Assembly: GCA_025360685.1 (NCBI GenBank)
Contig: JANYBR010000196.1
Coordinates: 1-12,111 of the forward strand
Reading direction: 5' to 3'
DNA: 12,111 nt
Origin: Pseudomonadota bacterium
GTDB taxonomy: Bacteria > Pseudomonadota > Alphaproteobacteria > Micropepsales > Micropepsaceae
A program made the translations under genes and the position numbers. Shown one piece after another: positions 1 to 7,486 of this stretch (within the stretch, counting starts at the first letter, position 1; each line of letters opens with the position of its first letter). A model generated the notes under the pieces. The model saw only the letters and a list, made by a program, of their open reading frames with translations, was not told where the DNA came from and made no database searches.

Positions 1-238
1 CGCGATCGAATTCGGCGATGCCGGTCATTCGTCGCGGTGGTTCGGCATCTTCGGTCTTGAGGTTTTCAAGCGAAAAGCGGCGGCCCTTGACGCGCTTGGT
101 TGCGCTCGCGCCGATGGGCGCCGGCGCGCCCTCCTCGCTCAAGGTGTTCCAGCCGCCGCACTCGTCGCACTTGCCGGACCATTTGGGATGAACGGCGCCG
201 CAGGATTGGCAGACGAAGGTGGCGACCGCGCGGGCCAC
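1..238 (-). CDS. radA: DNA repair protein RadA, N-terminal part (gene continues beyond left edge)
   Basis: Only the first 79 codons are in the window. RadA (Sms) is a RecA-related ATPase, usually about 450-460 residues, that helps process branched recombination intermediates. Visible here is the N-terminal C4 zinc finger: Cys10 and Cys13 (CQSC), then Cys24 and Cys27 (CDEC), followed by GGWNTL, which is the family's diagnostic start. A low-complexity linker and the segment RRMTGIAEFDR lead toward the ATPase domain; the Walker A motif would lie just outside the window. The start is GTG at 238-236, directly after the TAG stop (241-239) of the upstream ATPase gene with no spacer. A purine-rich GAAGG in the end of that gene can serve as ribosome binding site. 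The abutting junction suggests co-translation with the ABC ATPase. Function is known from the family; the start choice is inferred from the zinc finger position. Confidence 0.95.
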   Translation of the reverse strand, partial: MARAVATFVCQSCGAVHPKWSGKCDECGGWNTLSEEGAPAPIGASATKRVKGRRFSLENLKTEDAEPPRRMTGIAEFDR

Positions 239-1021
239 CTACGCCTTCACTTCCATCTTGATCGGGCCTTCGGCACGGCCGTGGATGAACTGGTCGACGT
301 AGGGATTGCCACTGGCATCGATATCCTTGGTCGGCCCATGCCAGATGATCTTGCCCTTGTAAAGCATAGCGATGCGGTCGGCGATCTTGCGCGCACTGAC
401 CAGGTCGTGGGTGATGGAGAGCGTGGTGGCGCCCACATCGCGGACCGTATCGACGATCAGATTGTTGATGATGTCGGCCATGATGGGATCAAGACCCGTT
501 GTGGGTTCGTCAAAAAAAATGATTTCCGGATCGGCGGCGATGGCGCGCGCGAGTCCGACGCGTTTCTGCATGCCGCCAGAAAGTTCGGCGGGCGAAAGAC
601 TTGCAACTTCGGGGCCGAGACCGACCTTGGCGAGCTTCTGTATCGCGACGTCGCGCGCCTTTTTGCGCGGCATGCCGCGGCCCTGTATCAAGCCGAACGC
701 GACATTTTCCCAAACCGAGAGGCTGTCGAACAATGCGGCGCTCTGAAACAGCATGCCGAATTTTCGCAGCATCGCTTCGCGTTCGCGGCCGCGGATCCGG
801 GTGACGTCCTTGCCGTCGACCAGAATCTGGCCGGAGTCGGGACGCAGGATGCCAAGCACGCATTTGATCGTCACAGACTTGCCGGTGCCCGAGCCGCCGA
901 TCACGACGAGCGAACTGCCGGAATCCAGTTTCAGGTCGATGCCGTCGAGCACGACCTTCGAGCCGAAGCGCTTCTTCACGCCGCGCAACTCGATCTTCGG
1001 TGTTGCGGCGGTCTTGTTCAT
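239..1021 (-). CDS. mlaF: MlaF-family ABC transporter ATP-binding protein (lipid/organic solvent transport type)
   Basis: This 260-residue protein is the ATPase of an ABC system of the Mla/Ttg2 type, which moves phospholipids between the inner membrane and the periplasm. All ABC motifs are intact: Walker A GGSGTGKS (42-49), Q-loop Gln93 in LFQSAALFDSL, signature LSGGMQ (147-152), Walker B EIIFFDEP (166-173) with Glu172, and switch His205 in SITHDL. FQSAALFDSL and the GMQKRVGLARA stretch are typical of MlaF rather than of amino-acid or sugar importers. The ATG at 1021-1019 overlaps the stop of the permease gene (ATGA). No clear Shine-Dalgarno is visible before it, so translation probably depends on coupling to the permease. 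The frame stays open far upstream, but that stretch is antisense-like shadow of the permease gene. No MlaD, MlaB or MlaC gene is adjacent. The substrate is inferred from family only. Confidence 0.93.
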   Translation of the reverse strand: MNKTAATPKIELRGVKKRFGSKVVLDGIDLKLDSGSSLVVIGGSGTGKSVTIKCVLGILRPDSGQILVDGKDVTRIRGREREAMLRKFGMLFQSAALFDSLSVWENVAFGLIQGRGMPRKKARDVAIQKLAKVGLGPEVASLSPAELSGGMQKRVGLARAIAADPEIIFFDEPTTGLDPIMADIINNLIVDTVRDVGATTLSITHDLVSARKIADRIAMLYKGKIIWHGPTKDIDASGNPYVDQFIHGRAEGPIKMEVKA

Positions 1022-1791
1022 TTGGAGAACAGCACCGAGGTGAGCACATAGTTCGCAAACAGGATCAGAATGGAGGACGATACAACCGCATTGGTGGTTG
1101 CTGCGCCGACACCTTGCGCGCCGCCCTTGGAATGAAAGCCGTTGTAGCAGCCCATCAGCGCGATGATGAAGCCGAACACCGCCGCCTTGATCAGACCCGA
1201 GGTCACGTCCTGGTGCGTGACGAAGTCCACGGTGTTCTTCAGATAGATGCCGCCGCTGAACCCGAGGCTTTCCGTCGAAACCACATAGCCCCCGAACACG
1301 CCGATGGAGTCGGCTATTGCGACCAGGATCGGCATGGTCAGCACGGCCGCAACCAGGCGCGGCACAACGAGATACTTGATCGGGTTGGTCGCAAGCGTTG
1401 TGAGCGCGTCGATCTGTTCGGTCACACGCATGGTTCCGATCTCGGCAGCGATCGCGGCGGCGACGCGGCCGGCGACCATCAATCCGGCGATCACCGGTCC
1501 CAGTTCGCGCGTGATGCCGAGAACCACAATTTGCGGCACGATCGCTTCGGCGCCATAGCGGTTGCCGCCGATATAGATCTGCAAAGCCAGCACGCCGCCG
1601 GTAAAGAACGCCGTCAAGCCCACCACCGGCAGCGAAAAGTATCCGATGCGCATGATCTGGCGCGCGATGTGAAACCAGTAGATCGGCGGGCGAAAGCAGC
1701 TGGAGACGGACGAGACCATGAACATCGTCAGGCCGCCGATCTGCGCCAGCAATGTCAGGAATGCACGGCCGATGGGCGCGAAGATGTTCAT
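1018..1791 (-). CDS. mlaE: MlaE-family ABC transporter permease
   Basis: A 257-residue integral inner-membrane permease and partner of the ATPase encoded next. The MlaE signature is clear: RELGPV (95-100), an AGRVAAAIAAEIGTM stretch and RVTEQIDAL (122-130). The last of these is the cytoplasmic coupling helix that contacts the ATPase. Hydrophobic segments are visible at about 53-75, 85-105, 145-167, 198-217 and 236-255, fitting the five or so helices of the family. Length is normal for MlaE (about 260). The ATG at 1791-1789 overlaps the alr stop (ATGA) and has a good AGAAGG six bases upstream. Its own TGA overlaps the start of the ATPase gene. In the Mla system the permease-ATPase core works with a periplasm-facing MlaD ring; no such gene is seen here, so that partner must be elsewhere or absent. 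Confidence 0.93.
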   Translation of the reverse strand: MNIFAPIGRAFLTLLAQIGGLTMFMVSSVSSCFRPPIYWFHIARQIMRIGYFSLPVVGLTAFFTGGVLALQIYIGGNRYGAEAIVPQIVVLGITRELGPVIAGLMVAGRVAAAIAAEIGTMRVTEQIDALTTLATNPIKYLVVPRLVAAVLTMPILVAIADSIGVFGGYVVSTESLGFSGGIYLKNTVDFVTHQDVTSGLIKAAVFGFIIALMGCYNGFHSKGGAQGVGAATTNAVVSSSILILFANYVLTSVLFSK

Positions 1792-2897
1792 GCGCTGCCT
1801 TCTTCATAGTGGCGCGGCACGCGCGGCGTCAGCGAGGTGAGAATTTCGTAGGCGGCAGTGTTGCCCGCCTTGGCCGCTTCTTCGAGCGAAATCGTATCGC
1901 CGAAGAACTCCACTTCGGACTCGGTCGAGATCGAGTCCGCGGGAACGCTTGTCACGTCCAATGTGACCAGATCCATGGAGACGCGCCCTGCCACCGGCAC
2001 GCGACGGCCCGATACGGCCGCATGTCCTTGATTGCCGATGGCGCGCATCAATCCGTCTGCATACCCCAACGCCACGGTCGCGAGCACCGTAGGCCACTTC
2101 GTACGGAACGTGGCTCCGTAGCCAACACTCCTGCCGCTGTCAACGCGGCGGAGCTGGAGGACGCGCGCCGTCAGCACGGCTGCGACCGAAAAGGGATTTG
2201 TCGGCAGATTCTGGACGTTGCCGCCGTAAAGTCCGATGCCAGGCCGCACCAGGTCGAACGCATATTCCTTGCCGAGCAGCACGCCGCCGCTCGACGACAA
2301 GCTCGCCGGCGTTGGTGGCAGCATGGCGAGGGCGGTGTGGAAGCGATCGAGCTGCACACTGTTCATTTTCGCCTTCGGGTCGTCGGCGCACGCCAGATGA
2401 CTCATCAGCAGCACAGGACGCAGATTTTCGACCCGTGCGTTCCAATCGGACGCAAGCAAGGAGAGCTCGTCGCCGGCCAGACCCAACCGGTTCATTCCCG
2501 TGTCGATGTGGATCGCAGCGTCCAGGGTCGACCTGGTCTCCTGCGCCGCCGCATTCCATCCGGCGATCTGGCCCAGCGAATTGAGCACCGGAGTGAGGCG
2601 ATGGGTTATCAACGCCGGAACGGAGTCCGGCATGGCACCGTCGAGAACGAAGATGCGCGCGTGCGGCACGATCGGTCGCAACTGGATTCCTTCTTCGAGT
2701 CGCGCCACGAAGAAGGTATCGCAACCGGCGTCGGCAAGCGCCTTCGTTACCGCGGCGGCACCCAGGCCGTAGCCGTCGGCTTTCACCACGCCCGCCACGG
2801 CGGCCGGGCCGGCCAGGCGCTGGCAGACGCGATAGTTCGACACGATCGCGCCCAACCGCACGGTCAGGCGCGCTGCTTCGAAATCCGTGTTGCTCAT
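1788..2897 (-). CDS. alr: Alanine racemase
   Basis: A 369-residue PLP enzyme that interconverts L- and D-alanine in the cytoplasm, supplying D-Ala for peptidoglycan. The fold-type III barrel motif VVKADGYGLG carries the PLP lysine, Lys39. The second catalytic base is Tyr260 in RSVGYGATF. HIDTGMNRLG (130-139) supplies the arginine near the cofactor (Arg137), RPGIGLYGG (218-226) is a phosphate-binding region, and GRVSMDL (304-310) is the conserved C-terminal substrate segment. Length matches the family (about 360-380). The first 10 residues are less conserved, so the start is not certain: ATG at 2897 has a poor ribosome binding site, whereas a TTG 12 codons upstream (2933) has a well-placed GGAG. 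The gene follows an unknown membrane-protein gene by 74 bp and overlaps mlaE by 4 bases. The dnaB-alr-radA order is familiar in alphaproteobacteria. Confidence 0.95.
   Translation of the reverse strand: MSNTDFEAARLTVRLGAIVSNYRVCQRLAGPAAVAGVVKADGYGLGAAAVTKALADAGCDTFFVARLEEGIQLRPIVPHARIFVLDGAMPDSVPALITHRLTPVLNSLGQIAGWNAAAQETRSTLDAAIHIDTGMNRLGLAGDELSLLASDWNARVENLRPVLLMSHLACADDPKAKMNSVQLDRFHTALAMLPPTPASLSSSGGVLLGKEYAFDLVRPGIGLYGGNVQNLPTNPFSVAAVLTARVLQLRRVDSGRSVGYGATFRTKWPTVLATVALGYADGLMRAIGNQGHAAVSGRRVPVAGRVSMDLVTLDVTSVPADSISTESEVEFFGDTISLEEAAKAGNTAAYEILTSLTPRVPRHYEEGSA
1798..1803 (-). promoter_or_regulatory. Ribosome binding site of mlaE, inside the end of alr
   Basis: AGAAGG on the minus strand, six bases before the mlaE ATG and within the last codons of alr. 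With the 4-base overlap it supports the chosen mlaE start and reinitiation by ribosomes finishing alr. Confidence 0.5.
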
Positions 2898-2933
2898 GCC
2901 GAGGACAATGCCGGTGGGGCGGCCCGCCGTCAA

Positions 2934-2943
2934 AGCCCTCTCC
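2934..2943 (-). promoter_or_regulatory. Shine-Dalgarno-like GGAGAGGG, possible alternative TTG start of alr
   Basis: The minus strand reads GGAGAGGGCT immediately before a TTG (2933-2931) that is in frame with alr. The GGAG core lies six bases from that codon, which is ideal spacing. The ATG at 2897 has nothing comparable in front of it. Use of the TTG would add 12 residues (381 in total). This is inference from spacing only. Confidence 0.35.
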
Positions 2944-2971
2944 GCATGCGCCAATTTCGAGCCTGTCCGTT

Positions 2972-3613
2972 CTAAAATGGCTGCGGCCCTACACCGTTCG
3001 GATCGCCATGCAGGACTTTTCCGAGACAAGGAACGTTCGAAAGGAGCGGACAAGGCGACGCGGTCTGCTGTTCGCGGCGAAGCACGTCGATCGCAGAAGG
3101 CGGCGGCTCGGCCGGTTTGGCGACGTCCAGCACGATTGTGCCATCTGCCCGCTTGACGAAACGCCAGGGCTGGTGACGGCACGTGCTGCGTTGCGCAGCC
3201 GACAGGTTCTCGTAGCTGGAGGCGCCGCAGGCCAACGACCTGCCGACTCCCAGCATCCCTTCGCTCGGCGGAGCCGCCGGCAGCGGCCGGGCCGGGATCG
3301 GCGGCAGGGTGATCGGGGCGATCACGTGCGGCAAGGGTTGCTCCGGCAGTTCCGGTTTGACCAGGATCGGATTTGGCGGGTTGGTCGGCAGGACGAGCCA
3401 CATGATGGCTTCTGGGATGGTCGACCGCACGCGCTGCACGAACGGAATCCGGCTGCTGTAGATGAACACCGCGATCGCCAGAATATGGAGTGCGAGCACG
3501 GCAATGCCGACGATCGTGCGGCGGATATTGCGCTCGCTCTCGCCAATTTCTGCTTGCGCGCGCTCGGCCAGGATGGCGGAGAAGTCCGCAGGTTCGCTTC
3601 CGACGTCCGTCAC
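2972..3613 (-). CDS. Uncharacterised single-pass membrane protein with proline-rich stretch
   Basis: I do not recognise a named family. The 213-residue product has a short charged, probably cytoplasmic N-terminus (1-32, ending ERNIRR). One hydrophobic helix follows at about 33-52 (TIVGIAVLALHILAIAVFIY), and then a short amphipathic piece. A proline-rich stretch runs from about 76 to 118. A compact C-terminal region contains Cys129 (SLACGASSYENLS) and Cys145 (AAQRSTCRHQPW), and another Cys pair sits at 188 and 196. The arginines before the helix suggest N-in/C-out topology, putting the cysteines in the periplasm where they could form disulfides. The helix plus proline-rich spacer recalls TonB-like or envelope-anchored proteins, but no TonB C-terminal motif is visible. 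The start is GTG (3613-3611); an in-frame TGA lies three codons upstream and no other start precedes the helix. The gene lies 158 bp after dnaB and 74 bp before alr. Confidence 0.75.
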   Translation of the reverse strand: MTDVGSEPADFSAILAERAQAEIGESERNIRRTIVGIAVLALHILAIAVFIYSSRIPFVQRVRSTIPEAIMWLVLPTNPPNPILVKPELPEQPLPHVIAPITLPPIPARPLPAAPPSEGMLGVGRSLACGASSYENLSAAQRSTCRHQPWRFVKRADGTIVLDVAKPAEPPPSAIDVLRREQQTASPCPLLSNVPCLGKVLHGDPNGVGPQPF

Positions 3614-3771
3614 GCCTGATCAATCCAATGGGGCGATGGCCCGCCGTTTCCGCGCTCACCGGTCTGGCAGCGCCGGCTGCGCATACCTTGTACTTTATCA
3701 GATTACCGGAGTGTGGGCGCGCGCGCCTAAAATAGTGTTGCCGGGAGTGAATTTTTCTTCATGGCGGCGCG
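3614..3771. other. Intergenic gap between dnaB and the membrane-protein gene
   Basis: This 158-bp spacer holds no convincing gene, promoter or intrinsic terminator. It contains a 12-bp perfect palindrome, GGCGCGCGCGCC (3716-3727), too compact to form a normal terminator and with no T-run after it. An AT-richer stretch (about 3728-3760) follows the dnaB stop. A promoter for the downstream alr operon might be here but I could not pick out a good -35/-10 pair. Confidence 0.5.
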
Positions 3772-5214
<1,443 letters not shown>

Positions 5215-5253
5215 TTTTCTTCTGCTGGCGGCCGCTCTATCGCGGAGACCGAA

Positions 5254-5445
5254 TCAAGCGGGCCGCCGAGCGGGGAGCAAGTATAATCCCTTTCTGCTCA
5301 CAGGTTCGGAAATTGCACGGCGCGAAATCCGGACCCCGACCGATAATTTTCCTGCGGCATGTTCCGCGCTCACGAGATTGCTGTGGACACTCTTCGCCAA
5401 CTCCTTGCCGATCTTGATGCGCGCGCGAATTTCAGCCAGCCGCAA
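5254..5445 (-). other. Possible small ORF or remnant, 63 codons from a TTG, doubtful
   Basis: From TTG at 5445 the frame encodes 63 residues beginning MRLAEIRARIKIGKELAKS and ends at TGA 5256-5254. The same frame is open all the way back to the monooxygenase stop, 86 sense codons in total with no ATG. The first half (about 5500-5370) has third positions rich in G/C and a helical, Arg/Lys-rich product. The second half uses AT-ending codons unlike the neighbouring genes and contains the presumed dnaB promoter. I recognise no family. It could be a decayed gene end, a 3' extension lost by a stop codon, or chance in GC-rich DNA. Confidence 0.15.
5280..5285 (-). promoter_or_regulatory. Candidate -10 element (TATACT) for dnaB
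   Basis: TATACT on the minus strand matches TATAAT at five of six positions and lies 66 bp before the dnaB ATG, giving a plausible leader of about 60 bases. No good -35 is seen 16-18 bases upstream (the sequence there is near CCGAACC), so this is a weak call. Confidence 0.3.
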
Positions 5446-5475
5446 GGGAAGCAGATGGCTGACGCGGCCGCGCTT

Positions 5476-5504
5476 GAACGCCGCGCGATTTTCGCGCAGC
5501 GCTC
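5476..5504 (-). terminator. GC-rich hairpin just after the monooxygenase stop (3'-end candidate, no U-tract)
   Basis: In RNA read from the minus strand, GAGCGCUGCGCGA and UCGCGCGGCGUUC pair as a 13-bp stem closed by an AAA triloop. Eleven pairs are Watson-Crick and two are G-U. The stem begins 10 bases after the TGA of the monooxygenase gene. On the plus strand the two G-U pairs become C/A mismatches, so the structure favours the minus-strand transcript. No U-run follows, so it is not a classical intrinsic terminator; it could protect or mark a 3' end or act with Rho. Confidence 0.35.
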
Positions 5505-5514
5505 GAAATTGCGG

Positions 5515-7347
5515 TCAGTGCAACTCGAGCCCTTCGAGTTTGCCGTTGCCGCGCCAGGTGTCGAGAATCTCGAAGAAGCGAAGCGGACCCGCGCCATACA
5601 TGTCGGAGAAGAAACCGCCCCGGTTACCCACGGCGCCCTCGCTGTTGTAATAGCCCGGCGTGCACTCCGTGTAGAAACGCATGCCCAGCCGCGCCAGGCT
5701 GCGTACTTCCTGCACATAGGCATGCTCCGCCTCGGCGCTGGGTTCGAGCACCTCGGCACCGCGCGCCTTCGCCTGCGTGACCATGTAGGTGACGTGCTTG
5801 GCCTGTTCGCCCAGCGCCTGCGGCACGCTGATCGTGATCGCTCCTTGTGTGAATCCGAGGAAGAAACAATTCGGAAAACCGTGCGTGGTAAGGCCGTGCA
5901 GGGTTTGCAACCCGTGCGACCAATGCTCCGAAAGGGTGCGCCCGCCGCGCCCGACAATGTCGTAGCCGGCCCGGCGCGTGAACGCCGTGCCCACCTCGAA
6001 TCCGGTGGCGAAGATCAGGCAATCGACCTTGTATTCGCGCCCGTTTGCAATCACGCCGTGTTCGGTCAGCGCCGTGACCCCGTGTCCCTGCGTGTCGACC
6101 AGGGTCACGTTCGGGCGGTTGTAGGTCTGCAGATACTCGTCGTGGAAGCAGGGCCGCTTGCAAAACTGGCGGTACCACGGTTTCAGCGCCGCAGCCGTGG
6201 TCGGATCCTTGACGATCGCATCCACGCGCGCGCGGATCTGGTTCATCTTCTTGTAGTCGGCGAGTTCCATCAGGTTGGCGCGTTCGGCTCCCGTAAGTCT
6301 GCGGCCGAGCTTGCGTGATGCTTCCTTCGCGGCCGTGCCGGTCAGGTTGCGGAAGATGTCGGTCCAGCCGTCCATCACCAAGTCTTCATCCTGGTCGCCG
6401 CCGCTCACCAGGATGTTGAAGTTCTCCATACGCCGCTTCTGCCAACCCGGCTGAAGCGATGCGGCCCATTTTGGATCGGTCGGCGCATTGTTGCGCACGT
6501 CGATGGAGGACGGCGTGCGCTGGAACACGTAGAGCTGCTTGGTCCATTCGCCCAGGTGCGGGATGCACTGCACGGCCGTGGCGCCCGTGCCGATGATGCC
6601 GACCGTCTTGTCCTTCAGGCCAGTGAGATTGCCGAAAGAGTCGCCGCCCGTGTAACGATAGTCCCAGCGGCTGGTGTGGAACGTGTATCCCTTGAACTCG
6701 TTGATGCCGGGAATGCCGGGCAGCTTGGGTCGGCTGAGCGGGCCGTTTGCCATGGCGATATATTGCGCGGTGAAGCGGTCGCCGCGATTGGTGCTGACGA
6801 TCCAGCGCGCCGCCGCCTCGTCCCAGCGCAGCTCGGTGACGCCGGTTTGCATCAGCGCGTCGTCGTACAAATTGTAGTGTCGCGCGATATGCCGGCTGTG
6901 CTCGAGAATTTCCGGCGCGAAAGAATATTTGTGCTTTGGCATGTAGCCGAGCTCTTCGAGCAACGGCAGATAGCAGTAGGACTCCACGTCGCACATCGCG
7001 CCGGGATAGCGGTTCCAATACCAGGTGCCGCCGAAGTCGCCCGCGCTCTCCACCACGCGGATTTTCTCAAAGCCCGCTTCGCGCAGGCGGGCGCCCATCA
7101 AGAGGCCGCCAAATCCGCCGCCGATGATCGCGAATTCCACGTCATCGAACACCGGCGCGCGCGTGAATCCCGGCTCGACATAAGGATCCTCGACATAACG
7201 CGAGAATTCCGCCTTGACCTCGATATATTGCGCGTTGCCATCGGGGCGCAGGCGCTTGTCGCGCTCGGACAGGTACTTCGTCTTCAGCGAGTCCGGATCG
7301 AAATTGATCTCGCCGACCAGCGCCGCGATCTCGGGAGGCATGTTCAT
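5515..7347 (-). CDS. Type I Baeyer-Villiger monooxygenase (FAD/NADPH-dependent)
   Basis: This 610-residue flavoprotein belongs to the family that inserts one oxygen atom of O2 next to a ketone carbonyl, giving esters or lactones with NADPH. The first Rossmann motif is IGGGFGG (75-81). The family fingerprint FxGxxxHxxxW is perfect (FKGYTFHTSRW, 218-228). The second fingerprint GGTWYWNRYPGAMCD (106-120) also fits [AG]GxWxxxx[FY]P[GM]xxxD. The NADPH Rossmann motif is GTGATA (253-258). Arg277-Thr278 fit the NADPH-phosphate site, and Lys397-Arg398 in FCKRPC fit the active-site arginine region. An N-terminal extension of about 70 residues precedes the FAD domain, as in longer members such as cyclopentadecanone-type enzymes. 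The substrate cannot be told. ATG 7347 or ATG 7341 may be the start. The gene is a single accessory gene between guaA and dnaB, with its own promoter candidate. Confidence 0.93.
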   Translation of the reverse strand: MNMPPEIAALVGEINFDPDSLKTKYLSERDKRLRPDGNAQYIEVKAEFSRYVEDPYVEPGFTRAPVFDDVEFAIIGGGFGGLLMGARLREAGFEKIRVVESAGDFGGTWYWNRYPGAMCDVESYCYLPLLEELGYMPKHKYSFAPEILEHSRHIARHYNLYDDALMQTGVTELRWDEAAARWIVSTNRGDRFTAQYIAMANGPLSRPKLPGIPGINEFKGYTFHTSRWDYRYTGGDSFGNLTGLKDKTVGIIGTGATAVQCIPHLGEWTKQLYVFQRTPSSIDVRNNAPTDPKWAASLQPGWQKRRMENFNILVSGGDQDEDLVMDGWTDIFRNLTGTAAKEASRKLGRRLTGAERANLMELADYKKMNQIRARVDAIVKDPTTAAALKPWYRQFCKRPCFHDEYLQTYNRPNVTLVDTQGHGVTALTEHGVIANGREYKVDCLIFATGFEVGTAFTRRAGYDIVGRGGRTLSEHWSHGLQTLHGLTTHGFPNCFFLGFTQGAITISVPQALGEQAKHVTYMVTQAKARGAEVLEPSAEAEHAYVQEVRSLARLGMRFYTECTPGYYNSEGAVGNRGGFFSDMYGAGPLRFFEILDTWRGNGKLEGLELH

Positions 7348-7382
7348 GGGTTTGGTCCGTCTGTCGAATGGCTCTGGTCCCG

Positions 7383-7410
7383 ATTGTACGAAGGTCTGGG
7401 CGCAGCACAA
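7383..7410 (-). promoter_or_regulatory. Sigma70-like promoter candidate for the monooxygenase gene
   Basis: The minus strand has TTGTGC (7410-7405), a 16-base spacer and TACAAT (7388-7383). The -10 matches the consensus at five of six positions and the -35 at its first three. Transcription would start near 7376, leaving a leader of about 30 bases before ATG 7347. It lies in the 139-bp gap after guaA, which supports separate transcription of the monooxygenase gene. Confidence 0.4.
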
Positions 7411-7426
7411 CCTCTCCAAGGCGCTC

Positions 7427-7479
7427 CTGACCGAATTAAAGCGCGGCGCGCCGCCGGCAACCGCCCATTCCGCGGTCAG
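7427..7479 (-). repeat. Inverted repeat in the guaA-monooxygenase gap
   Basis: CTGACCG (7479-7473) and CGGTCAG (7433-7427) form 7-bp perfect arms 39 bases apart, enclosing further GC-rich self-complementary sequence including GCGGCGCGCCGC. It begins about seven bases after the guaA stop and ends before the promoter candidate. It may form a multi-stem 3' end for guaA mRNA; there is no T-run outside it, so terminator function is uncertain. Confidence 0.25.
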
Positions 7480-7486
7480 AGCGGAC

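Larger units (their letters stand above)
5215..5514. other. 300-bp gap between the monooxygenase gene and dnaB
   Basis: Reading in the transcription direction, the gap begins with a strong GC-rich hairpin (5504-5476). It continues with a stretch still open in the monooxygenase frame (to 5254), then an AT-richer part (about 5280-5350) with the TATACT candidate, then the dnaB leader. No tRNA, insertion sequence, repeat array or complete convincing gene is visible. Confidence 0.5.

Noticed and set aside
1752..2975. 407-codon open frame on the plus strand opposite alr, and similar long plus-strand frames opposite dnaB (4207-5286), the monooxygenase (5359-6318 and 6556-7524), guaA (8432-9379) and mlaE (1000-1809)
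   Set aside because: Each lies opposite a gene with unmistakable family motifs. Their products are Arg/His/Gly-rich with no recognisable domains, as expected for antisense frames of GC-rich genes.
3716..3727. 12-bp perfect palindrome GGCGCGCGCGCC downstream of dnaB
   Set aside because: A short GC alternation with no loop or T-run; such runs also occur inside dnaB and carry little information in DNA of this composition.
3727..3762. Short minus-strand ORF right after dnaB encoding MKKNSLPATLF
   Set aside because: Only 11 residues, no ribosome binding site and no downstream biosynthetic gene that a leader peptide would control.
5282..5287. Perfect TATAAT on the plus strand
   Set aside because: No -35 at the right distance (CGGGCC there) and no plus-strand gene downstream; it overlaps the minus-strand TATACT candidate.
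5358..5360. ATG on the minus strand opening a 20-codon ORF upstream of dnaB
   Set aside because: Short, ends quickly at TGA, no clear ribosome binding site and no recognisable product.
5382..5390. DnaA-box-like GTGTCCACA upstream of dnaB
   Set aside because: Matches TTATCCACA at seven of nine positions but is a single isolated site; no cluster, no AT-rich unwinding element, so no origin is called.
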